Shown piece after piece: positions 32,596 to 43,335 of a stretch of 64,000 bases of DNA. The DNA is from Raphanus sativus (lineage: Eukaryota; Streptophyta; Magnoliopsida; Brassicales; Brassicaceae). Where the stretch lies: the NCBI RefSeq assembly GCF_000801105.2, contig NC_079514.1:806001-870000 (forward strand). Reading direction: 5' to 3'. The notes under the pieces were generated by a model. That model saw only the letters and a list, made by a program, of their open reading frames with translations. It searched no databases and was not told the DNA's origin. The position numbers were made by a program, and so were the translations under genes. Every line of letters begins with the position of its first letter. Within the stretch, counting starts at the first letter, position 1.

Positions 32596-34105
32596 AAATC
32601 GACATACTACGTCCAAACATTATTAAAGTTCGGCAAAAAACGTTTTTGAGGGAATGTGTCAAAAAAGATTATCATCACAAATATAATACGTAGCTTAATT
32701 ATATTATGAATTGTAAATCCAAATTTTTAAAATTGTAATTTTCAGGTCAGAATTAACCGTTGTTATATACCCCACAGTAACAGTTCAAAAACTTACTTCA
32801 TGATCTGATTTTTGTTCTTCCATTATAAGTCTATATACCCTTTTGATCAAACTGTTTCCCGCTTAGATCAAACTCAACTGTTTTACGTCGTGTAAAACTA
32901 TGGGCAAAAACAACATAGACCTGATCCAAATAAAAGAAATGAAGATAAATGATAAAGAAAATTAAAAAAAAAAACATTTTTTGTAGAGCTACAGACTGCA
33001 CTCATTTGATGGGTTCATTCTCTTTGTACCCTTTTTATTTTATATTTTAAATTTGAGTTGGAGTTTGCTTCTTTGACTAATCAATAGAATCTATCTCTCG
33101 CCAGGCTAAAGAAAGAACACAATGTTGTTGCTTTTAAATCATTGCAAAGTATCTCAACTGGGCCACCTTTACCTTTAGCCCTTTATATTTCACTTCTAAC
33201 CTGAACAATATTGGCTAGTTCTATTCCCTGACTCCTTAAAAGCACCAATCTTGACCATTAATATCTCTCATGCATTGGCCACAATCGTGACAATGATAAT
33301 GTTCAAATGTATATAAAGTTTGCAACGATTAAAGTACGCGTGAATGTTCAGTTTTAAAATCGATTGGTATATAAATATATACTCTTTTTGAGTAAGACTT
33401 CAATAAGAGTTGAAATATTTTCCAATACTCTTGTGGAAGTGGTAATAAAAAAGTTGACCCATACTCTGAGTTCCAATTTTATTTCAGTTTCTAGACATTT
33501 CATCTAAGACTAAATTAAAAATGGTGTGTTATACTTTAACACAACCTAGTGCGGTGAACGTTATCGCCATAAGGACGGACATGTATAAAAAGACACTGCA
33601 AATATGAGAGTACTACACGTCGACTTGGTGAAGCAAGCGATGACGTGTGGAAGAAGGGGACTGAGATATTCGACTTTGGAGATAGATCGATGATCGTGAT
33701 CGGAGAGAGAGAGAGAGAGACCAGATCCTTAGAAGACCGTGACATCCCCCAGTCACGTGGTCCTCTTTTGACTACATTCTCTCTTTAACTGCAGATTGAA
33801 CTTGTCATTATTATTTCCTACTTTACCATTTTAATAATTAAATTAAAATATCTTCTTTAATTCATTATAACACTGTAGTTTTCTTAGCAGTGTTAACAAC
33901 ATCTCGTCCGTGCAGAAAGTATTGTTTAAGGTGAAATATATACCTATTTACAATGTTACAAATATAATGGTTCTTTAACCTTAAGTTTTTGTTCAAAACC
34001 AATTATCTTCGCTCTGCACTTATTATAATCTACTTACTGATTTAACAGAAGTATATATGAAAGAAAATGAATGCGGAATTATTTAAAAGATATAATCAAA
34101 ATAAC
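32596..34105. other. Intergenic, no gene seen
   Basis: AT-rich sequence. The only open frame of note, 33536-33745 minus (69 codons), is low-complexity, has no recognised domain and ends near a short (GA)n run; I do not call it. Confidence 0.6.
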
Positions 34106-34108
34106 TTA

Positions 34109-34474
34109 GGGGTGTATTCAACCGAGAATTTCAGGTGATTTGTATTAAAATGATAAATTCACTGTTATTCAAACATGAATTTTAAAAACTCATTTAAAAT
34201 CCACTGTTATTGAACTTGACATTTCGTAAAGTACTTTGAAATCCACTGTTATTGAAAATATTTTAAGTTGTGGAGTTTTAAAGTTTTGAGGTGATTTTAG
34301 GGTGTTTGGATGGAGTTTCTTAGTTAAAAAAAACTAAAATTCAAATCCCATTATTTTAGGTGATATTCTAGAGTAGTTTAACAAAAATCACTTAAATCTC
34401 TGCAACTTATTAAAATCATCTAAAACTCCATTAAAAATCAAATCACATCAAATGTTAAATTGAATACATCCTCC
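34109..34474. mobile_element. PIF/Harbinger (Tourist-like) MITE
   Basis: 366 bp flanked by TTA (34106-34108, 34475-34477). Termini ggggtgtattcaa and, on the other strand, ggaggatgtattcaa are inverted repeats. The interior is full of short self-complementary A/T motifs. Confidence 0.85.
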
Positions 34475-34637
34475 TTAATGTATTTGCTACATTAGATACT
34501 AATAAAAGTTCTATTTGTATACATGACTTCATTTCTACTTAAGTTAGTTCTATGTATAAAATTATTGAGGTATTACTTATATCACCAACCGGACAGTCCG
34601 CAATAACGTAACTTCAACAAAAGATCTCTCTTAGAAC

Positions 34638-35269
34638 CAATGTTTTGAAAACCGGACCGGACACAGATTCGGTGAAGTTACTGGTTAACTGGTTAGATCG
34701 GTTCAACTGGTTGAACCGGGTTTTTTTATTTATATAAAAATGTATATAATTATATATTTATACTATATAAACTTTACTTCTACATATAATATTTTCTCTA
34801 TTCTTTTTTTATTAACTCAAAATAAACAACAGTCATAAATCTGATTACTATGTAAACTAAGAATTAAAAAAAACAAATGATTTACAGCTAAAACAAACAT
34901 ATTTATTTATTTTTACAACTAACATTTCAAATTTTAAGAATATGGTAAAATAAAAATAGTATATGAAAGTCAAAAATATATTTTTCGCATTTTTCTTAGA
35001 AAAATAAAAAACCAATTAAATAGTGATAGTTGAACACTAATTATAAAATATTAAATTTTAGCTAGTAATAATTAAAAACACTTAATTATATGTTAATTTT
35101 TAAGAACTGGGTTTTAACATTAAACCGGGTCACCGATTTTACCGGGTTTCAGCTGGTTTTACTGATTTTTATCAAATCTGGGTTTTAAACCGAACCGGAC
35201 TCGGCTTCTTCAGCGAGTCACAGTCGGACCGGTTCGACCGGCCGGTCTGATCCGGTTTTCAAAACACTG
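34638..35269. mobile_element. Fold-back hAT MITE upstream of GATA19
   Basis: 632 bp with an exact 8-bp target repeat, cttagaac (34630-34637, 35270-35277). Termini caatgttttgaaaaccgg and, inverted, cagtgttttgaaaaccgg. Both ends are rich in ccggtt/aaccgg motifs, giving long stems. It lies 380 bp before the GATA19 start codon. Confidence 0.92.
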
Positions 35270-35470
35270 CTTAGAACTGAACCAAAGGCCCAACACATAT
35301 ATAAAATACTCATTTGTAACATCTTTTTAGAAAGAAAAAAAGAATCAAACACATCTAAATCTAAAGAACAAACAGAAAAAGAAAGAAAAAGAACAATATG
35401 GATTCAGTTATACGTTACATATATAACACCGGGACCAAGGTTTGCTCTATTGTCGAGTTATACCAAAGCT

Positions 35471-35480
35471 CTATAAATAC
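35471..35480 (+). promoter_or_regulatory. Putative TATA box of GATA19
   Basis: ctataaatac lies about 170 bp before the ATG and is followed by a CT-rich leader that includes an (AC)n run. Confidence 0.5.
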
Positions 35481-35647
35481 TCTCGCTTATCTCCACTTCA
35501 CACAGCAACGTGTATTCCTTTGTTTTCTAGCTGACTAATCTTTCACCGTTTCCTCATAACCACCAAAAACACACACACACACATCTCTTTTTCTCTCTCA
35601 AAACACGAGTTCCTTCTAGGGTTTATACAGCTATATACCTACGGATA

Positions 35648-36449
35648 ATGATGGGTTTCTCAATGTTCTTCTCCTCAGAAAACGAAGTTGTCCATCACTC
35701 CTCGCCTTATGCTTCTGTTGACTGCACTCTCTCTCTTGGAACTCCTTCAACTCGCCTCTATAACGACGAAGATGACCGTAGATTCTCTTCTCACACTTCT
35801 GACAATATGTCCAACTCCTTAGGCTCATGGGACTTCTTGCACGGTGGCAAGAAAGGTGGTGGTGGCGGCGGAAATAACCTATTGGCTCGCCGTTGCGCTA
35901 ACTGTGACACCACTTCTACTCCTCTTTGGAGAAACGGTCCAAGAGGTCCCAAGGTATTATAATATGCACCAATTACATCAATATTTATATAAAACCATAT
36001 GGTATGGTCAATTTTTTAATTCTATATCCATAATAACTTGTTGACAAAAAAAATATCCATAATAACTTTATTATTTTTAATTTGGCCAGTCATTGTGCAA
36101 TGCTTGTGGAATCCGATTCAAGAAGGAAGAGAGACGTGCGTCGACCGCCAGAAACTCAACTTCCGGCGGAGGATCAACGGCTGCTGGTGTTCCGGCTACT
36201 GATCATTACGGAGGTGCAAATTATTACTATAATAATAACAACAATAATCATTATGATTCATCGTCGCCTTGGATTCACCACCAACATCAAAATACGCATA
36301 GGGTTCCTTATTACTCGCCGGCGAATAACGAATATTCTTTCGCTGATGATGTCAGAGACGATAATCATGATGTCACGACCGATCCGTTCTTGTCTTGGAG
36401 GCTTAACGTAGCCGACCGGGCCAGCCTTGTCCACGATTTTACGATGTGA
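35648..36449 (+). CDS. GATA19: GATA transcription factor of the HAN subfamily
   Basis: Two exons, 35648-35953 and 36090-36449, give 221 aa. The zinc finger CANCDTTSTPLWRNGPRGPK/SLCNACGIRFKKEER (C-x2-C-x18-C-x2-C) is split by the intron after GPK. The upstream SVDCTLSLGTPSTR is the HAN motif of HANABA TARANU-like GATA factors. The rest is low-complexity: a poly-Gly run before the finger, and an N/Y/H-rich tail. It matches Arabidopsis GATA19/HANL2 (At4g36620), a nuclear factor for meristem and flower boundaries. I use the first ATG of MMGFSMFFSS. The intron carries a tail-only insertion. The C-terminal end (WRLNVADRASLVHDFTM) looks longer than I recall. Confidence 0.92.
36024..36068 (+). mobile_element. 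Tail-only insertion in the GATA19 intron
   Basis: A 16-bp exact direct repeat (atatccataataactt at 36024-36039 and 36053-36068) flanks just gttgacaaaaaaa. Confidence 0.7.
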
Positions 36450-38259
36450 TGAATGATTGATCACATAGATTTTCCCCATTAAATGTCTTAGCCTTGTATA
36501 CCTTACTTCTAGCAACAACAACAAAAAGAAACCATTAGCCTTGGCCAAAGTAATTTAATTTTACTCTTTATTTTACATCTATTAAATGTTATTTTTGGTA
36601 TTTATGTAAGTTTTCTAAATTTAAATTTCGGATGAAGGTACTTGGGTGTTATTTTCAATACGAATGTTCTCTCGGGTAAATGTACGAGTGATACTTGTAC
36701 TTTATAACCTTTTTAGTATTGGATGCCCTACTCTGACCATGATTCAAGATCAAATCTCTTTCGCTTAATATACTGTAAACTTCGTTTCTGATTCATATCT
36801 TTAAGTACTGGCTTGTACTATTTTTCTTATATTCCCAGCAAACAATTATTGAAACATAGGATTCCACTAGAAATTATAAAATCGTGTATATTTACGAGTA
36901 AATTTAGAAAATCATAGGTTTTGTCTGATTCTTTGAACACTATCGACGATCAATACAACAGCCAAATGGGTCTCGTAGCACTAGCTCTAGTGGATACTCT
37001 ACTGCCAACATTAAGATTTCAGACATTAGTGAAATTTAGAACTTGTACAAAGTCAGTCATTCATTGTAATATTTTCTGAATGCATTTTACAAGTATTTGA
37101 CATATTTTCCAAACTAAAACAATTAATACTAAATTCACAAATAAAAAGCAAAAAAGATCAAGATGGAGAAAGCCATCTTAAGGATTGACAAGATGAATGT
37201 TTATCCTATTAAAGCCCAAATCGTCTTGAAAATTTGATCATATCAATTGTCAAAATTGTGGCAAGTAGTCAAAACAGTAGTCATCATAACAAAGAGTCAT
37301 CCAAACTTCTTTGTACCACCAATAGCTTAACACATAAGTAAGCGGATAGCAAAACTACAAAAACTAAATCTATGTTATAATCACACCTGGTCAGAAGTCT
37401 CATCACAAACAAGAACTTGTGTTGGGCTTAGTAGATAAATCAGTTGCTGAGATTTAAACATATATATACAATTGTGAGAGTGTATTACAAGAGAAATATA
37501 TACACTTAAGCAAATAATCAGGCAACATGAGAGTTTTATAAGCATATATGATTTTATAGTTCAAGTTTGTGTTAGATACCTTGAACAAACAAAAAAATCA
37601 ACGAAGTGACAATATTTCATAATTAATAAGTGAGTTTGATTTATGTGTGAGAGAAAAATGAGCTATACCTAAACAAATTTCGTGTTCCTGTTTGAGGTCA
37701 ATTTGCCAAAACTCACTTATTCATTGTGCATTTAAAAATAAAAATTTAATATGTATTATACTGATACAAACTACTTGTACATGAGTAGAAAATATTGGTA
37801 TACTGTAATATACATAATTATTGTTAGTTGGCTTTGAATTCTAAATGATTCCAACTTTTTCCGTGTATATCAAATAAAGCTAAACTGGTATGATCTTGTA
37901 TAAATAGTTAACATTGTGAATTATTATAAAATTTTAATATATCTAAGCATGTCTCGTTCTCTCCGATTAACTAGTATGAAAACTGATAAATATGTCATGT
38001 TCTTATTTAGTGCAGAATAATTGGTTGGTTACATTCATCTAACGCAAAATGAAACTCTTTATAGGTGCTGGCAAACTAGGAAGATGAGAGAAAATGGAGA
38101 AAACACTGGATACTATAGAGTAACCAGATAACAAAAAGAGAATTTGTATGAAAAGAATGTGAAAGACTTCGACCAAGATCAAACCAACCATCTGATTAAT
38201 GTTCTTCCTGATATATAAAAATAAATAAATTAGTAGGTGAGATCTTCCAAAATTCTCAA

Positions 38260-38563
38260 ATGGATGTTTCCCAAGGTTATTTAGGAGAAAGTTTTGGTAA
38301 TATTACTTCAGATATTTACTTTTATCACAATGTTGATTATGATGATCTTGGTCGTTTTGATCAAAAAATAATGCAGGATTTGAATGCATTCAATTATAAG
38401 TCCAACATGATTCCGCCAAACTATTAACCATCATTCGGATACTATACTAATGGAGTTAACATCCCAAAATACGATATGGACGGTTAATATGTGAAATTAG
38501 AACTTCAAGCAGAGCTAGAATCCGAAGCTAGAGGACCAGAACTTGTTGATTTGAAAATTGTAT
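38260..38563 (+). pseudogene. Relic of a coding exon, possibly a type I MADS-box tail
   Basis: One frame reads MDVSQGYLGESFGNITSD..., NAFNYKSNMIPPNY*PSFGY, NIPKYDMDG*, ending ESEARGPELVDLKI, with two stops. The N-, Y- and D-rich style resembles the variable C-terminal tail of type I AGL proteins. Its place between GATA19 and RL3 fits At4g36590 (AGL40). No MADS domain remains. The assignment is positional inference. Confidence 0.35.
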
Positions 38564-39115
38564 TTATCCTTATTTTATTATTTAAATATGGTTATTGTAA
38601 GGATTTTTCTTGTATTATGTAGATTTTTTTAATATGTTTCGCTTTGTTTGTTTATATTTCATTGTGTCTTATGTTTTTCTTTGTGTTTGGATATTTTGGG
38701 GCCATGAATTTATTTAATTTCTTACATATTATTTTCTACCATCAAAAATTCATATAAATTGTTTTTCCAGGCATGTCAAATTGTTTTCTTCTATCAATTT
38801 GTTTTTATGTCTTAATAAAAATATCGAACCTAGCAATTATACTTACGTCTACTCTTAAACTAACTAACCAATAAGTAAGCGGCTAATGACATAAGACTAG
38901 TTACATGAATACTTTGATATGACTAATTATCAAATTAACTTAAATTTGAACCTTTATTCGGTAAGTCAAATGACCCATTTCTCGTATGCCTCTTTGTAAA
39001 ATAATATAAATGGAAAAGAGTTTTAAATATGTAGAGACAACAACAATATAAAGTTTATAAACCATACTATACATCATTATATATTGTTAAAACACAGAGT
39101 AGGGACTAATTTTTA

Positions 39116-39165
39116 TCTAGCCTCTTTAGGTTTGTCCCAAAAAAAAAAAATCTAGCCTCTTTAGG
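39116..39165 (+). mobile_element. Tail-only retroposon-like insertion
   Basis: A 15-bp exact direct repeat (tctagcctctttagg at 39116-39130 and 39151-39165) flanks tttgtccc plus poly(A). Confidence 0.65.
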
Positions 39166-39297
39166 ATTGCATATGGCAACGGGATTTTGTTCTCTCAGGC
39201 ATGAAAAAAATATTTGTAGGATTCGTTTGTTTAGTATGGTTAAAAAGGAGAACTTACGTAAGATATAATTGTTCTTCAAAAACTGTTCTTAAATAAA

Positions 39298-39335
39298 AGA
39301 AGATATTCCACAAAAAAAAAAGAAGATATTCCACA
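39298..39335 (+). mobile_element. Tail-only insertion: pure poly(A)
   Basis: A 15-bp exact direct repeat (agaagatattccaca at 39298-39312 and 39321-39335) flanks nothing but A residues. Confidence 0.6.
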
Positions 39336-39733
39336 ATCCACATTCATATAATTAAAATTTATATAAAACTACCAAATACTGAATTTAGTTGAATATCCTC
39401 GATATAATATTAAAACACACACCATTTCAGCTAGTGGACAGACGAATTATTCGAACGTACGTACCTGCGAATTTGTAAGTTTAACAATACTAATTATATT
39501 CGCCCATTATATTCTAGTATTTTATAATATTTCAAGACAAAATATAATCCACTTCATTGTACTATACATAAATGAAACCTAACCAATAAATCCTTTTTAT
39601 TGATTCTCTCATTGCTATCTTATGTATTTTATTTGTTGTTGCGCCGTGAATATGAATGATGCACCAATGAATGTAAGTCCAATGGCTACATTTAATTATC
39701 TTTGTCTAGGTCATGGTTTAAATCTCAACAAAC

Positions 39734-39984
39734 TACTTTCTCCTCCATTCCTGAAAATAAAATTTTCTAGATTTTATTCTTATTACACAAAAACAGATTT
39801 TCTATATTTTTAACATATTTTTGTATATTTTTGAAAAATATTAATTGTAAATATTTGAATTGATTAAATTTAATTGGTGGATAGTTGTTAAAAAGATATA
39901 AAAAATAAATAGTAAACAAAAATATAAATATTTATTAAATTCTTAATAAACGTGAAAACTCTAGAAAAGGGAACGGAGGGAGTA
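39734..39984. mobile_element. Stowaway-like MITE, second copy
   Basis: TA-bounded, about 250 bp. The right end, on the minus strand, reads tactccctccgttccctttt. The left end is a diverged tactttctcctccattcct. Same family style as 5202-5451 but more decayed. Confidence 0.65.
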
Positions 39985-41076
39985 CAAATTTTCATTAGTC
40001 AGCGTAGACGTTTCTGATAGCAAACTTAATTAGAAATTTTAAAGTTTTCAGATATTAGTTTGTATTCCAGCTCAAAAAATTTGATTACATGAAAAGGGAT
40101 GGATCAACAACTTAACAGTGATTTAGGTTTACATTATGTTTGTATGGGTCGCATGCAATTCTGTGCCGGGAATATATATATACAAAACATGCCCTGTAAA
40201 ACTAAAATCTTGCAGATGAGTATCACTCTTTTCAGGCAATATATTACTTGTACCTTTTAATTCTCTTAAACGAATTTAACTTGTAAATTATATTTAATGA
40301 GTGAAATAAATCATTCCAATTCTCCGTCATGGTTCATATAGGTCACAATATAATGTTGCGACGTAGGTAGAATATACAAGGCATGTGCTCTAAAATATTA
40401 GTTACATTTTTTGTTTTGGTACAATCGAATAATACTCGAGACGAATCAAATTTACAAAGTTGTATAGCTCAATGGTGGACCTCTAATCTTTGACGTTTTG
40501 GGGTATAAAACCTATAGTATAAGTCTATCAGCTTTTGTTACTTTTTATCGCTCCTTTTTTATAGAAGTTGTTTATGTCAATTGTCAACTCTGTGTTGTAT
40601 ACTAAGCCAAAACTATCGCCAGGTGAAATAAGAGTTTCTCCATTTCTTTGCTATAAACCAGAATATTATAATGAAGGTATTCTTTATAAGTCCATATTCA
40701 AATAATATGCCATGTCGAGACGAGAACCAAACGATGCAATATAGATTAATCCGTCTAAAAAAGCATCTTCTCTTCAAAAATATCACCATTAAGTAAATTT
40801 TCTTGTTATCCATGTCAAGTATCATCAAGCTACGTGTCAGAACGACATGAGTGCAAATTAAAGTTAAACTTGCGATTTGTGTGATAAAGAATTTTTTTTC
40901 ATTAAGTATGATTGTATGAATAGAATTCAAGGTGAACTAGTTCGATCTTTTTTTTCTGGTTCATATAAAACTTGCATTGATTGATTTATGCATTTATGCT
41001 AGCATGAAAGTATAAAATTCTTACATATTCGTATATATTACACAAAGTAAGTAAATACATTGATATATCTTTATTT

Positions 41077-41122
41077 AGATGCTCTATTTTGGTGGTTCAA
41101 AAAACAAAGATGCTCTATTTTG
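41077..41122 (+). mobile_element. Tail-only retroposon-like insertion
   Basis: A 15-bp exact direct repeat (agatgctctattttg at 41077-41091 and 41108-41122) flanks gtggttcaaaaaacaa. Confidence 0.6.
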
Positions 41123-41244
41123 TTTCTGGTTTTGGAGCCATGTTGGTTTCAGAGGAACCTGCAAGATACATATGAAATTATAAGTTAAAAGACGAAAAGA
41201 GGTAAATACTAAACTAACGACGCATCTTGATATTCTTGTTACAT

Positions 41245-41279
41245 AACTTAGGCAATGCAAAAAAAAAACTTAGGCAATG
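41245..41279 (+). mobile_element. Tail-only retroposon-like insertion
   Basis: A 13-bp exact direct repeat (aacttaggcaatg at 41245-41257 and 41267-41279) flanks c plus poly(A). Confidence 0.55.
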
Positions 41280-41771
41280 GAGGTTTTTGCAAAGGTAGAG
41301 ACATGGAACATGTTATCATCATGTGGGACTTTGATTATTATATTTTTGCTGCTAAAGGACAAATAAAAAGCTGGACGAAAGGCTGTTCAAGAATGGATTC
41401 TTATGAATATAAGAGTAACAGGCATGGAGATAATGGCCTAATGATCAGTTCCAAGAACTTGACAAAACTAGCTTTTGTATTTCTCTGTTACTAGATTTTC
41501 TTTTTGGCCCCACCGTTAGAAGTTGGGACTCTTTACAGAAATGGGAATCAAACAAACAAACAATACATGGTGTTTACTAGTAGATTATTAAGAGATTTTT
41601 TTTCACTTTCTTGCATGATTGGTGTGAATTAGCAGATCTAGGTAGGCAGTGAAACAAGATACACACGTAAAAACTAGAGATTGCATGCCTACTCTTTGAA
41701 ATGATAATGCTTTCTTATGCATAGTAATAGTTATGATATGATGTGCACCTTTTTGAGTAGCTTAAGTAATT

Positions 41772-41999
41772 TCAGTTTCCATTTGAACGGTAGGTAGGAA
41801 GCGGATAACGCCCTGAATCAATATCTTTGACATCCCTAATCAGTAGCTCGTAATGTCGCCTTACTTCTTCAGCTGATTTCCCACCAACTGCTCTAGCAAC
41901 GTTATGCCAACGGTCGGGTGTGTCCTGGTCATATATCGCCAAAGCCCTTTCAAATAGTTTGTTCTCCTGACGTGTCCAAGAAGTGTTAGAAGAAGCCAT
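41772..41999 (-). CDS. RL3: RADIALIS-like SANT/MYB protein
   Basis: A single exon of 75 aa is nearly all one SANT/MYB domain with the three spaced aromatic positions: W8, W31, and a Y in the third helix (RRHYELL). Motifs [40 protein letters not shown] and DSGRYPLP are typical of RADIALIS-like proteins, small single-repeat MYBs that act by competing for protein partners. The neighbours suggest RL3 (At4g36570). Arabidopsis RL1, RL2 and RL4 are close alternatives. The ATG at 41997-41999 begins MASSNTSWT, the usual start. A TATA-like box lies about 140 bp upstream. Confidence 0.88.
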   Translation of the reverse strand: MASSNTSWTRQENKLFERALAIYDQDTPDRWHNVARAVGGKSAEEVRRHYELLIRDVKDIDSGRYPLPTYRSNGN

Positions 42000-42136
42000 T
42001 TAACGAATAAGTGTGTATGCTGAGGGTACAAAATCGAAAGTGTTCGGAAAATGAAAATTTGGTTTCTTTGGAGGGAGTAAACGAATGAAGATGTATGTAT
42101 TGAGTTGTTTTGGTTACTTGAGAGGATGAGAAGCTC

Positions 42137-42148
42137 CTTATATATAAC
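42137..42148 (-). promoter_or_regulatory. Putative TATA box of RL3
   Basis: TATATATAAGGA on the minus strand, about 140 bp upstream of the RL3 ATG. Confidence 0.45.
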
Positions 42149-43292
42149 AAGAAAGAGCATGGTGTGGGGTTAAGCCAGTTGGACGAATATATACCTAAAG
42201 AGTGACTATTTCTTTTAGCAACCACGTAAAGTAGTAGAGAAAGTACACAATGGTGAAACAATCCAATGGAACCGGAGATTGCTTGCCCATGCAATAGAAA
42301 AAAAAATTTAGAGACTTCCTTTCTTTGTTTACTTACTACGATCCGTACAGTAAATACTAAGGCAGTAACCATGCTTTGAGACCTGCTCTTACCTCTTTAA
42401 GGCTTTTGATGTGATCTAGAGTCTTATCATCATTATATCGTAGTATCCGATGCTTATATAAAACACATGAGAATGTTAGATTATGTTTGATGCTTTCTTT
42501 TGATTTCCATCCATTTTAATTGTTTTTTTTATGTATGATTGATAGGTTCTCTACGCGTTCAATGGTCTAGGTGATCTAGCTGTTTAGTAATATGTCATTA
42601 TAGTCATAAAAATAACACCATATCACTTCTTTTACGGATTCTTGCCATTCTTGTTCCCATGGCTCTTCTAACAATTTCGGTAATGTAATCATCTGAGTGA
42701 TCTTTATTACATATTGGCTAGTGAGGAGCATCTGCTGAGGATGCAAACTCGTGCAGGCCTTATTAGTTAATACCAAACCCTTTATACATGTCTTGGTGCT
42801 CTCATGTAGCTTTTAGCTTTAGATTTTACAGTCCTCCAGTGAGAAACCAGATATCAGACTGCATTAAAATACTAATTAAGAAGCGATTAGGCTTAATAAT
42901 GAGAGATTAGGCCTGTAAAAATGTTCCTCTTTTGGGCCCTGACCACAAAGACATTCTTTGAAAGCCATAAGAACCGAACCTTATTAGATTCTTTCCTTTG
43001 TCCTTCTTTTCTAGCAACGAGATATGAAGATTGGTTGTTTTTTTAATTATTTATAAAACGTAGATACAAAACAGTATATAATGAACGATTGATACAGGAT
43101 CGAATAAATTTATTTTGTTGTAAGAATCTGTTCACATAAATTATGCCAAAAGGTGAAAAAAAAAAACAAATGATATCCATGCAATGGTTATGAAATAGAA
43201 TAGAACGATCACTTTCACAAAACACATCAACACAATTTTAGTTTCTTCATCAATAGATTTCAACTTTGCTTATGTTATTCAGACTTATACTT

Positions 43293-43335
43293 TTAATATA
43301 TTGAGGACAACTTTTTTTTGTTAATATATTGAGGA
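43293..43335 (-). mobile_element. Tail-only retroposon-like insertion
   Basis: A 15-bp exact direct repeat (ttaatatattgagga at 43293-43307 and 43321-43335) flanks caacttttttttg. Confidence 0.55.

Larger units (their letters stand above)
36450..41771. other. Gene-poor region
   Basis: Apart from a probable MADS-box relic (38260), one MITE and four tail-only insertions, I see no gene. Open frames are short and AT-biased. In Arabidopsis this interval would hold several genes (At4g36610 to At4g36580, from memory), so most seem lost or moved. Confidence 0.55.

Noticed and set aside
33536..33745. 69-codon minus-strand ORF
   Set aside because: Low complexity, serine/leucine-rich, near a GA run; no splice or promoter support.
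40461..40490. A-box-like tatagctcaatggtgg suggesting a tRNA
   Set aside because: No B box, T arm or acceptor pairing follows.
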